From Corylus avellana (taxonomy: Eukaryota; Streptophyta; Magnoliopsida; Fagales; Betulaceae), in assembly GCF_901000735.1 (NCBI RefSeq), contig NC_081547.1:3844001-3908000 (forward strand): DNA of 64,000 nt, written 5' to 3'. How positions within the stretch are numbered: position 1 is the stretch's first letter; the number at the start of each line of letters is the position of its first letter. The notes beneath the pieces are model-generated. The model had not been told where the DNA came from. It saw only the letters and a list, made by a program, of their open reading frames with translations, and ran no database searches. Both the position numbers and the translations under genes were made by a program. Shown in pieces: positions 32,479-44,300 of the stretch.

Positions 32479-33587
32479 ACAATTTTCATTCTTTCTTTCT
32501 TACATTGTATTCATAAACCCTTCCGGTAGATGATTTCGTATGTGAACTTTATGCCTCTGCATATGAGGATTTCTGAGTGGTAGATACGTAGATGCAGTGC
32601 AAATATTAATGAATGGGCTTTATCGTTTCATGTGATAAAATAGGCTTGTCTTTTCATAAATGGGCCGGTAGCCCATAGAAATCTGATATCGCCATTTTTT
32701 TAAATTTTTTTTATTTTTTATCAGTAGTGGGGGCCGTGGGGCACATCCTTAGAAAATGTAAATCAGAATTTGGGAAGCTTTTTAATTAGCATTTTTCAAC
32801 TTTCATCATTTACGTACCATGCATTCTCTAAACTTTATTCAAATTTTAGCTGGGAAATTCACTTTTTTATTTTTAATTACCAATTTTCCAAGACAGTACC
32901 CCACATATCTCACCTTCATTACTTTATGTAAATATTTTTTTATTCTTATTTTAATTTCTTTACAAAACCACTTCAAATTGTTTGAGATGAGAGAATAGAG
33001 AATAAAATAATTATTTACTTTTTACTTTGTTAAGTATCACAATATTCAACAAATTTGCAAATGTGCCATACAAGTTATGTGGTAGTTACTGATAATTGGT
33101 TTGACATGACATGTCATTAATATTTTAGATGAAAAATGAATAAAAATACTAACTACATTTAAAAGATGTCTACAACCACACGTACCATTCATAACACTTT
33201 AAATTTGCAAAGCGAGAGGTGACTATTTGATAATGAAGCAAATAACGTGTTAAAAAAAAAAAAAAAAAGTATATATATTTGAAGGAAGCTATAATGGATA
33301 ATTCAGTCAAATTAAATTACTCACGTGTAAGTCACATGGATTGATTGCCTTCCAATTTAATTAACACAAAATGCTAATAGAAAGGTAACATAAAATTGTG
33401 GCGTAGTTTGAAGTTTGAGGAGGAGTTTACAAGTTCCCCTTTCAATTCTCTTGAAGCTTGTCATACTCTAACCTTGTTTTACAAAAGTTCCTTTTACAAA
33501 AATAAAGAAGAAAACGTACATGATAGGCCGAACCATACACGTGCTTATTACATGCATCTTAATTTCTCAATTCTCACCAAATGAAGT
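32479..33587 (+). other. LBD4 3' flank
   Basis: A deletion derivative of the LBD1 flank: pieces matching 8100-8150, 8760 and 9310-9380 are joined. Around 33060-33270 it matches the right half of the TIR element at 36373-37086 (for example TTTGATAATGAAGCAAATAAC), and 33280-33420 matches 37260-37400 after LBD5. No gene is seen. Confidence 0.55.
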
Positions 33588-34262
33588 TTACTCAGCTTTG
33601 GGTTGCTTTCCGACTTTCAGCTATCTCCTTGACTTTCTCTACCAAATTACCGCATCTTGTGCAGCTAGCTTTTAAGCTCTCTCCTCCATGCCACACTTAG
33701 AATGAATGTCTCCACCATATCCATACATTGGTCAACCATTTTCTTCTCCTTGCTGATCGAGTTCCAAATCTAGGAAGATTTAGTTCCCATTCTATTCTCC
33801 AAAAATGGCAAGACAGCACTGCTAGCTAGAACGTAGTCCACCCTACCCACCACCAATGGGATGGAATGGATCCAAGCTAAACGGTGGGCCACAGCCAATT
33901 GAACCTGGCTCTGATACCATATAGAATAATTTAGTTTTTGTGTTTTATTATTTATAATAATAAAGAAATTGTTTTGTTTACTAAATCAATAACCGATAGA
34001 AACCTAATTTTATACAAATTGTTTTTGAGAAGTAATTCACTTCAGTTCTTGTTCCTCTAAGAGTTTCTGTTTGAACAAAGGTCATTTGTCATTATCTTTA
34101 TCACAATCGGTTGTTTGTGATTTATCTGTTCCAATAATGTCAAGTGATCCTCTCAAATTAAGGACAAGTATTAATCAACCATATATATTGGCCAACAAGG
34201 TTCCCAAATATTTTTGGAAAAGGCAAAGGTATTGGAAGAGTACAAAGAGCCGCCACTCCTAC
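33588..34262 (-). pseudogene. Misato pseudogene fragment (copy b)
   Basis: 33588-33720 matches the Misato downstream exon (37640-37790). 33735-33870 and 34137-34262 match parts of Misato exon 9 (38430-38660), for example CCAAAAATGGCAAGACAGCA and AAGGTTCCCAAATATTTT. An LTR-like piece splits exon 9. The open frame is lost. Its position left of LBD5 mirrors that of the intact Misato gene to the right of LBD5. Confidence 0.85.
33903..34132 (-). mobile_element. LTR fragment with primer-binding site
   Basis: Read on the minus strand, LTR-like AT-rich DNA ends at about 33922 and is followed by TGGTATCAGAGCC, the initiator-Met tRNA primer-binding motif typical of plant Copia elements. The fragment sits inside the Misato exon 9 copy. 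No second LTR or gag-pol sequence is present. Confidence 0.6.
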
Positions 34263-34324
34263 ACTCATGTATTAGTTAGTTAATTAGTTAGTTAGTTACA
34301 TCACATAGATCATAACAATTAACA

Positions 34325-35025
34325 AAGTTGCCACCCTTTTCTTCCTTCATCGTATCGTTTTCTTTTTTTGAGAACATTTTATTTTTCTTTGACGGGATCG
34401 GAACAAGGGCTCTTTTGCACACGAACTATATATAGACAGTACGTAGAGCTCTCTCTATCTCCATTTTGCTCTACTTAGTTGAGTAGTCTCTCCCCACGCG
34501 CAACCGTCGACGTTTTCTCGCAGGTGTTTCGTGGCTTTGGAATGGACCCAGAGATAGAGAGGGAAAGAGAGAAGGGAAAGTGGCTGATGATCGGACCCCC
34601 AAGGTGAGGTTCTCATCTTTCACGTACGCTTTGATTTTGGTCATTGGGATATATATATACTTTCGGCCTCAAGAAGATTTGCATGATTCAGTGATCACAT
34701 CACACTCCAATATTTTCTTTAATTCTGAGACGGATTAATTAGTTCTTGTTTTGAGATAGATAAATATGAGAGCTTCTTGATGTTCATCCCGACATTTCTA
34801 TTGCTTTTTGCATTTCTGGTCATTTCACAACCGATTTTCTGTATCACTGTCTCTCTCTAGCGTACGTAGTGGAAGCCTGCCTTTGTTTGCTTCCAAAACG
34901 ATTCGTTTGGTCCGGTTCAATTTTTCCTTCTTCTTGCAGTATAGTACGAGTTTCTTTCAGCATAAAGCCTAGTACTGTATGTTTGATTTATTTGTGTCTT
35001 AATTGTTTTCTCATTATGCTTCGAA
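34325..35025 (+). promoter_or_regulatory. LBD5 leader, near-identical to the LBD3 leader
   Basis: Begins with CACCCTTTTCTTCCTTCATC and contains the shared LBD leader motifs, the donor AG then GTGAGG near 34603, and the acceptor TTCTTCTTGCAG ending at 34939. From about 34620 to the ATG it differs from the LBD3 leader at only a few positions. No clear TATA-like motif is seen immediately to the left, unlike in LBD1, LBD3 and LBD4. Confidence 0.5.
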
Positions 35026-36099
35026 ATGGCGTCAAGGAACACACGGTGCGGGGCGTGCAAGTTTTTGAGGCGAAAGTGCACGCCCGACTGCGAGTTCGCC
35101 CCGTATTTCCCACCGGAGCTGACGGAGAACTTCGCGACCCTAAACAATGTCTTCGGCGCCAGCAACGTGGGCAAGCTACTCAACGAGCTCGACCCGTCGC
35201 ATCGCCAATACGCAGCGAACTCGCTGGTGTACGAGGCAGAGATGCGCCTGCATAACCCCGTCATGGGCATCGTAGGGCGCATCTCCCTTCTCCAGGATAG
35301 TCTCAGGGAGGTTAAGACCGATGTCATCGATGCCAAAAAGGAGCTCGCCACCTACATTGGCCCTCAGGCTTTGTTCCCCATTATTCAACCTCAGGTACTG
35401 ATAATTAATGTACGATGAATTATCTGTTTTTACAAACGTTTGATTGAATTGAATAGCTAACTGTTATTTTAGGTGCACCCGAGGAATCCTTCTGTTTTAC
35501 CGTACAACATGTCGCCAATGCTGGGGATTCCCAATTATGGGGTTCCAACACGTGGTAGGCAACAACAGCAGGAGATTTCGCGGACATATAAACAACAACA
35601 GCAGTACTCGGAGTTTGTGAGTTTCAATAGTGGGTTCGACTCGACAACGGTGGGTGGTTCGCACCAACACCAGATATTTGAGGCTCAACAATTGGCTGCG
35701 ATAGAACAACAGCAACAACCCGAGTTTGTGAGTTTCAATAGTGGGTTCGACTCGACGGCGGTGGGTGGTTCGCACCAACACGAGATATTTGAGGCTCAAC
35801 AATTGGCTGCGATAGAACAACGGCAACAACCGAAGTTTGTGAGTTTCAACAGTGGGTTCGACTCGACTGCTGTGGGTGGTTCAGTTACTGCAAGAGGGCT
35901 CAATGAGACGAATATTGGTGGTGGTGGTGGTGGTGTTATGTCGCCTTCGTTGGCTCTGGGCACGTTCGAAAGCCCTTACCCGATTCAACTATACCAAGAG
36001 GGAAAATCATGGCCATCCTCACCACCAATATCCTCTTCAGGCGCAGCTCTTGCTCCAGCAGCAACGGGCGCAGCAAGCCCAGTCGAAAAGCGAGGGTAG
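35026..36099 (+). CDS. LBD5: LBD36-like protein with tandem C-terminal modules and frameshifted tail
   Basis: Two exons, join(35026..35394, 35473..36099), 331 aa; the intron is in the same place as in LBD1. Cys8, 11, 18 and 22 are intact. The GAS block is altered (FATLNNVFGASNV, NPVMGIVG), and the zipper positions are Leu, Val, Val, Leu. Exon 1 resembles LBD1/LBD2 more than LBD3/LBD4, yet the leader and first residues (MASRNT) are those of LBD3, suggesting a mosaic. Exon 2 carries a 37 aa module (EFVSFNSGFDSTAVGGSHQH and then EIFEAQQLAAIEQ) repeated. Near 36000 one extra base relative to LBD1 (ACCAAGAGGGAAAATC) shifts the frame, so the last ~33 residues are novel and Ser/Ala/Pro-rich, while the old tail (SEGSGVGPS) survives out of frame. 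A nuclear regulator by homology; the tail function is probably lost. Confidence 0.82.
35611..35885 (+). repeat. 111 bp tandem repeat inside LBD5 exon 2
   Basis: Units begin at 35611, 35722 and 35833, an exact period of 111 bp (37 codons); the third is partial. Each starts with GAGTTTGTGAGTTTCAA or a close variant. High similarity between units points to recent expansion. Confidence 0.92.
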
Positions 36100-36372
36100 T
36101 GGTGTTGGTCCGTCACATGACCAACTCCGCAAATTTTTGTAACATGCATGTTGACTATTTTTTTGTTCTGAAGCTCTTTAACCAATTTTCATTATGTTGA
36201 CTATTTTTTTTGTTCTGAAGCTTTTTATTTTTTATTTTTTATTTTTTACATTGCATTGATTTCGTATGTAAAGTTGTGAGCTATGCCTTTGCACTAATTA
36301 CAATAATAATTAGTATACTCTTGTTACTTTAATTAAAATAATTATGATTAATAATTGTAGTTATTTTTTTAA
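36100..36372 (+). other. LBD5 3' flank
   Basis: Contains two copies of TTGTTCTGAAGCTYTTTA (near 36160 and 36210), a local duplication of the LBD 3' untranslated start. No gene is seen. Confidence 0.5.
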
Positions 36373-37086
36373 GGTTAAATACTTTTTTAGCATGGGACCT
36401 TGCCTCTTATCAAATAGCCAACCCATTTTGCATAAGTGTTGCAAATGATACTTAATTGCGCACATCTTATAAATGTTGTTGATACCTTCATCTATTTTTC
36501 ATCTAAAAACTTACTAGACGACTTGCAATGTTAAACATATCGGTGACTATCATGTATTTCATATACCACATTAGCATTATTTAAAAATAAGACCAAAAAA
36601 AGAAAAAAAAATTGAGGCTAGCCTAAGCACCCTAATGGCCAAGGTGACCACTCCTTTTGGTTGACCTGGGGTTGGCTAAACCCATATTTAGCCATTTAAG
36701 AGTGGTTGAACCAACCCCAATAGCCATAGGGGTGGTTCAGCCACTCTCAAGATGGCCATAATGAATAGTCGAGCCACTCCTAAATATTTTTTGTTTCATT
36801 TTGTTTTTGGTTTTTTTTTTTTTAAAAAAAAAAATATTATTACTTTTAAATAATACTAATGTGTCATATAAGATATGTGGTAGTCACTAATAAGTTTTTG
36901 GATGGAAAATGAATAATAATACTAACTACGTTTATAAGATGTCCGCAACATGTACCACTCAAGCTAAAGGTAACTATTTGATGTAATTTCCTTTTTTCCC
37001 CTCTCTCGCTTTGAATTAAAAAAATTAAAAACAGGGTAACCATTTGATAATGAAGCAAATAACAAGTGTTAAAAAAGTATTTAACC
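36373..37086. mobile_element. 714 bp TIR element with internal GGTGG hairpin block
   Basis: The left end GGTTAAATACTTTTTTAGCA and the reverse complement of the right end GGTTAAATACTTTTTTAACA form terminal repeats, with further subterminal similarity (TATCAAATRG). A second inverted layer surrounds the centre: TTATAAATGTTGTTGATA on the left against CTAACTACGTTTATAAGATG on the right. The centre (36640-36790) has repeated GGTTGACC, CCAACCCC and GGGGTGGTTCAGCCAC motifs. No transposase is encoded. Partial copies lie after LBD2 (18104) and LBD4 (33060). Confidence 0.75.
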
Positions 37087-37489
37087 AAACTACTTTTCAT
37101 TTTGATGCAATATGGTAACACAAATATGGTCATAATACCTCCCATGGACGATTCATCGCTATGACCATGGGCTGTGGTAACTCATGGCCTGTGGGTCTCT
37201 CTTTCTTCCATTGCCAATCCCTTCATAGCCATGAGATTTGACAGACAAAGTGATTTTTTTAAATATATATATATTTTTGAAGCAAGCCTTGATGGATAAT
37301 TCAGTGAAATTAAATTACAAACGTGTAGGTCACATGGGGTATTTTCTTCCAAATTAACAGAAAAAGGCTAATGGAAAGGTAACATAAAAGTGTGGCGTAG
37401 TTTTTTTTTTTTTCGAAGTTCGAAGAGTTTACAAGAGTGGCAATTAGTGTAGTTCCCCTTTCAACTTTTTTGAAGCCTGTTATACCCTA
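37087..37489. other. Spacer between TIR element and Misato 3' end
   Basis: AT-rich; 37260-37400 matches 33280-33420 after LBD4. No gene is seen. Confidence 0.5.
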
Positions 37490-37801
37490 ATATAATCTTG
37501 CAAGACACCTCGTAAATAATTTTTATACCTAGACTTGCAAAGTTCCCTATACAAAAGTAAAGAAGAAAACGTGATTAGCCGAACTCCAAGTAGTCTTGCA
37601 CCATACAAGTGTGTACAAGCATCTTTCTCAATTCTCACCAAATGAAGCTTACTCAGCTTTGGGTTGCTTTCCGACTTCCAGCTATCTTTGACTTTCTCTA
37701 CCAAATTACCACATCCTGTGCAGCTTTTAAGCTCTCCTCCATGCAAATGGCAAACCATTTCCCCACTTCAATGAATGTCTCCACCTGCCTACAGCCATAT
37801 C
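37490..37801 (-). other. Putative 3' untranslated exon of Misato
   Basis: On the minus strand an acceptor TTTTTTGTCAG precedes 37801, and a donor CTG|GTGAGTG occurs 7 nt after the Misato stop codon (exon end about 38299). The segment is preserved in both Misato pseudogene copies, as expected of part of the gene. It has no convincing long open frame. The intron and 3' end are inferred, not shown by transcripts. Confidence 0.45.
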
Positions 37802-38305
37802 CTGACAAAAAAGAATCCTAGACAATATTCAGCATTTGAATCATTTCATTAACCATGCATCATGATAATAAGATTCAGTTATATACAAGAAAGATTTTAA
37901 TTAATCTTACTTCACCCAGCTGCTTAAAGACTATTGGTAGTACTATATATAAGATGTGAAGTTGACTATATTTATCTACTTTCCATATAAACCAAACTTA
38001 TTGGGATTAATATGTTCCACAAAAATTTGCAACCAAAGCCTAGAATTTTGACCAGGGGCAAAGTTAGGCTTAAGCTGAACAAAGCCACCTGTTTCCACAC
38101 GATCTCACAATTTTTCTGCAACATCTGACATTAGAAAATATTTTATACTGTGCATTAGATCGACAAGAAGCCTTGAAAGTGGAATTTATCTCCATTACCA
38201 TTGCAGCAAACTATCAGAGATACATGGGTCAACCATTTTCTTCTAAAAAGTGTAACTTGGAGAAAACAAATGAAAAAGAAACCAATATTCACACTCACCA
38301 GAAAC

Positions 38306-41300
38306 TCAATCTGAATCTGACGACATCTGAGAATAAGGATCCAATTCCACAACCATTTTAGAGAGCGTCTCTCCCATGTCTTCTAATTCATCCATTCCAA
38401 ATCCCCATCTCCTAACTAAGTCAGCCCCAGCTGCTCCTTGCTGAGTTCCAAATCTACGAAGATTTCCCAATCTATTCTCCAAAAATGGCAAGACAGCACT
38501 GCTAGATCGTAGTCTACCCGCCAATGGGATGGAATGGATGTCAAGTGATCCCCTCAAAGGAGAAGTATTGACTGGACTACCCAACAGCTCACCATGTTGG
38601 CCAACAAGGTTCCCAAATATTTTAGGAAAAGGCAAAGGTATTGGAAGAGGACAAAGAGCCACTGATAGATTGCAGAACATTGGTCTTGTCATTGCCTTTT
38701 CATAAGCAGCATTAACCACATCCTTTACATCAGAAACTGAAGCCCGATGGCCTCCTGTATAACAAAACAATAAATCAAACATTAAATGCATGGAATCCTC
38801 ATCAAACACAGAGTAATGGTCTGTAATAAGTACTTTAGCCTGGCATACTTAAGAGCCTACTGCAAGCAAAGTTAGGACGGACTCCATTGTCATGTATCTA
38901 CCTTATTTTCTCCCAGTAAAGAAAATGGCAAGAAGAAACAAGGAAGAAGAAAAAATACATCATTAAGCTAAGCCCAACACTAGTCAAACTTCACAGACAG
39001 ACTTTAAAGGTCCATCCAATTCCTATTGAATAATTTAGTGGTCTTGAAGTAAGATAAATGTGATCCTGAAAATCCCGCAGGTGAACCTCCAACTCCAAAA
39101 ATTAAAACCTCTGATAAGAAATTTTACGTCTCTTCCAATTAGCAGGAGACAAGCCAATAAATTATTTTAATAATGGATTTAGAATTGTTGGCTAAACACA
39201 TCCTTTGAAAAATGTTTCCAGGGGAACAAGAAGCCTTTTATTTCATTCTTCTTGCCAGTAAAGCCTACTTGACATCCAGAACAATAAATAAGATAGTAAT
39301 GTAGTATAGATGGAGATTAGGATCATAAAATATGGATTGAAGCAGATAAATGAGAACAGTTCTTTAGGAGCACATTTAACAATGTCCAGCAGACTAGGAC
39401 AAGAAAAATAAAGATCATGACACATGCATAGATTCTAAAAGTACCTGACCCAAGGGCTCCATGGATGGTCATGGATTCCACCGATTGCAAGTCCTCCACA
39501 TCCTCTGCTATCTCAGGTGTCAACGTCTGTAAATTCCCTAGCAAAGATTGCCCAACCTGTTTCCCTGGATTCCAGAATTACAAATAATTAACCAAGCTCA
39601 TTGCTTGAAAGGAAGAATTGTTGAGGGGATACAAAAGGCCTCTACCCTGCCCTCCTGAAAAGCCATTCAGATATTTACCAGTCAAATAAGGTGCTGGCAT
39701 TGCAACATCCAAAATAGCCACCATATTCCGCCTAGCTCCCCCTGCTAGCATTTGTATGAGACCATTGATGTCGACAGCACCGGAAACATAACGTGAATCA
39801 GCAGTGGGACCAAGTGGTTCCATTCGGAATGGGAGACTAATAGAGTGCAGTGCAGCAGCATAAACGGCACTGCAGTGGTAAGGCCTCTCATCTTCAATGC
39901 GGAGGTACGGGGAAGCTTGACCTTCATAATAACACAAACATACTTATATAGGAAAAAAAGGGGGCGGGGGACTGAAGACAGTTGAAATGTATCACTATCG
40001 AAGAGTATAGACTGATTCAACATGACAAATAGGACCCAGCTAAATCCATAATGCCAGGATCAATATAGTCGATATAAGAATAAAACATGTCACTATTGTC
40101 ACAATTAGCAAATGCATCAATATCAAGACAATCAACAAAACCCGGTTTATAGGACACAAGAACCAGACACTGGGAAAAAAAGCTTCAAAGTCAACATGGT
40201 AAAGAAATGGCACATTAATAGCAACAACGCATTACTAAGGATGGGTAGAGAAACATCTGAAATAATACATTCCACATCTATACTATTGCTTGCTTACTCA
40301 AGGAGGGGAGACCAACTGGCACGATCAGTTTACAGAAGGATGACAGTCTTGAAAATGAAACTGCATCATGAAGTTTCTTAGAGATTGTTTGCTTCTGGCT
40401 TTTATGGATCGTGTGAGAAGCAGGATCCCTGACAGAATAGAGCAACACAGGTGTGTTTGTGTATTCATCGGCAATAGTCTCCAGAAAATCTGCAGCTACA
40501 GAGGAGAAACCGCCTGAATCGTCGACAATGAACTGAAAACCCTGTCAAAATTACCAAAGATTCAGCAACAAAGAAAAAGAAGCATATAGATTATAGATCA
40601 AATCAGAATTCATATTGAGAATCCCAGCATCAATGGGCATACACAAAAGTGCCTGCAAGCTAAACTCTATCTCTGCAAGTAGACAGTTTTCCAGACTAAA
40701 TTTAATCCAAGCATCAATATGCAAAAGGTCAACATAAAGTTCATGAAGCTAGCCTCTAACCATCCCAATAATCATGCTTCATTGGTTTAGATATCTGACC
40801 ACGTTCTTGAAATCCAAGGATGCTCTCAATAGGCCTGTCATGTGGAACGATCACAGACCTTATAAAGAAAGCAGACCTTGCACATTGTTTTATAGCCACA
40901 AAGATAATGATTACAGGCAATATTGAATGATCTAGAAAACAGGTTTTAAAATTACTCAAAATAAAAGGAGCCTAAAATGAAATCATACACAAAATTTAGA
41001 TAGAGTAATGATGACAAGAAGGAAATATGGTTAAACCATGAATGTATACTTGGTCCAAATAAAGAACAGAAATATCGGCTTCAGGCTCTATCTGATACAA
41101 TTTCAGATCCCAGACAAGTAATGTAACACTAACAAACTTGACAATATTCAAACGCTTGTAGTAGAGACTGCCAACCCTTGTTGACAAGTGACGATCACAA
41201 TGCTCCATTTGAGAGAAGCACACCAAGGATTGTGTTCTTGGATGCAAATTTTACCTTATAGGCAACAATCCCCAGTACTATAGGTAGTACAAAACTTGGT

Positions 41301-44300
41301 ACTGAGAAATTCTAAAGCCATCCAAGAAAAGGTCCCATCCTCCTCAAACCAAGAAAAATTGAGATAGCAAAATGGTAATTACCATTTGAACACCAGTATA
41401 AGTTTCTCCATTCATCTTTTTACTTCTATAAACTTATTAAAAGAAAAAAGTAAAAGAAAGTTTTTGATAATAAACTATAAGATAACTTGGACATAAAATA
41501 TAGGGCATTTTGCTCATATAAGGAAGACTCGAATCATAATATATATAGGTGAGAAATCGAAATCTTCACCCACTCCTAACTTCAAGGGACATGCAGCAAG
41601 ATATTATTAATCTTGAACTTCATAAAGTGAATATCACAGATTTCTGTACATTGCATCAATGTTGGGGTAAAATATAAAAATAAGGACATAAGACCGATAA
41701 TATTGGAGTTTCCCCTGATATGATCAAACCAAATGTGAGAAGCTTTTGTTATATACCTGAATATGGTCACACTCTTCTACAAAAAAGCGAAGCCTGTCAC
41801 TAATTTCTTCTCCTCGTAAAGCCCAAGAGAAGGCATCCCTTCCAATTCCATAATTGTCAAATTCCTGAGCGTCCATCCATAATCCATTCAGTTCATGTAA
41901 ACTTTGGTGATGGTAATGAACTTTTGAGAAGTCTGTCCAATATTGAACACCGTTTTCTAAGGATTCGACTATATCCTCATCCTGAATTTCTCGTTGGGGA
42001 CTATTCCTTACATCATTGACGCCATCCACTGGAGTCAAATGCTCCTGCTCTTCTTCATGCAATCTTTGCAAGAATAAATTTCTCCTTCTAGGTTCAGCTG
42101 CATGAGTGGAAACATTACCAGTCCTGCACATTGGTTTACAGATATTCAATTCATTAACACCACAGCAAAAAGATTACAGGACCATATGTGGAAATAATTC
42201 CACTCTCAGCAGGCTCACAGATTTGTTGCTTTACTTAGGGGGTACATTGCTTCAAGAAGCCTCTAGAGGTTAATGAGACTGAGTTCATGTCACACCTATG
42301 ATTCTCTAAATGTTAATATATCTAGGCACTCTCCTTTTAGGTGAGAAAACATGTGATTAAAAGACTAATTACATCCAGGAAGCTACAACACAAAAATATA
42401 CTAAAAAGTAGGTATGAGCATGCTAGCATTACCGTAATCCAGCGCACTGTTTCTGCAAATTGCAGCATATGGATATACGAATGATGTAAGACAGATCAAA
42501 GAACATGCAGAATCTTCATTACACCGGTAGGGCCCAAAGCATGTAATGACTAAGAGTAAACAACATAAAAAAAATGCTCAAACAGAAAAGCTTGAAGTGC
42601 TTGGTTCCATTGGAAATAATGGTCACAGACGAATAGATCAGATGAAAATCTAAGGTTTGCAATCTTAGTTGACATGTAATTGAATGAGGCCAACTAATGT
42701 TAAATTCGAATCACACAGGAAGAACACACTATTAGAAGATATTATCATGAGGGGACATATGTTTTCAACAGTTGAGAGTGTTCTAAATGGCAGAAATTAG
42801 ACTATATATTATTTGCACAGACCTCGACTATTTTAAAATACCACCTCAAAAATTAATGCGACTAACAAAACTAAATCACTAATAAAGCCATCATTTCAAA
42901 CATGCATGCAAAACAATAATAATATTAAAATCATACTTTTGTAAAACCAAAATCACTAATAAGAAACAGAATATTGGAGCTGCTAATATTAAAATATATA
43001 CAAAAAAATTCTCACCATGTGATAACATCTGGTGGTGCAGATGCAACCTTGTTATATAATGAACCACATGAACTCATAGATCCAAGTGACCCTATAATGT
43101 CAAAAAAAAACTCCCCAGTGAATTGATTTCAAGTGAGAAACACGAATCCAAAATGAAATGACAAATGATAGATCCTCCACTGTCAATTTTACACTAATAT
43201 CAGTTTCTATTGATTGAGATGTTTTTAATGAAAGATAAGCAAGGATTTTGATCTATCATTAATCTTTTAACAAGTTTATGATAAAAATAAAGTAGCAAAG
43301 AAATTGATGGAGGTCATAACTAACACCCCACACAAAACAGACCACCATTAGCCAGACATAATGCTCTCCTTGGCACTTGGGAGATGTACATCGAAAAGGA
43401 CCTGTCTACAGTTTGATTATGGAAATTTGAAAATAGATTTCAGGAAATGATATCCAGGAACCATGTTGTTCCCATCCTCAAGATCATGTCTAGGGGGCAC
43501 TACAACTATGATGTTTATGTTTTTCTCATGTCTATTTCCATCCAAAGTTGAAAAACGCCCCCAGAGTGTAGAAGAGAAATGATAGGGCACCAACTTGAAC
43601 TAAATCATGTTTCTGAGCAGACAATGACTCATGGCACAAATGAAACTTCCTCCCCCAATAAGAATGAGATAGAGGGTGTGGTCATGGGTTCAAATCTCAT
43701 AGTGCATCTGTTACTTACTAATAAAATGATCATGTGTTAAGAGTAGCATGTAGATGGCCAATAAGACTTGTAGGCAATTTACCAAAGCACCAAAAATTAT
43801 ACAGAATTCATAGTCAACTACAGTTTGAGAACAATCCAGTTCTACGCTGAATTTATGGATAATGATTGGGCTTCACTTCACAAGTCAGGAATGACATCAT
43901 TTTTCAAAACTAGTACATTTACAAGAGATGAGCCAAAAAGGTGGACGACAAGCAAGATATGTGGCCACTTATCCAGAATGAAAAGAATCCTTGTCATCTC
44001 AAATGCTACTACCACATACAGAGATTATGTAAATAGACACAGTTATATTAATAGATAGATACCATTATCCAAGGCAAAAAGAATTCTAGAGCAAGTATTC
44101 TTGTAACATGGTAGATAAATTAAGTACCTTGGAAGTCAACTGAAACCAGGCGCGGAGTATATGTAAGGGTGCCCTGCACATGTTTTGGCAGCGATGCTGT
44201 TAGCAATGTATCTCCACAAAAACTGTGCAAGGTAGAAATAACAAAAGCAAGTCCTTAGATTTACAGCAAATCAGTTCACAATGGTCTAGCATGAGACAAT

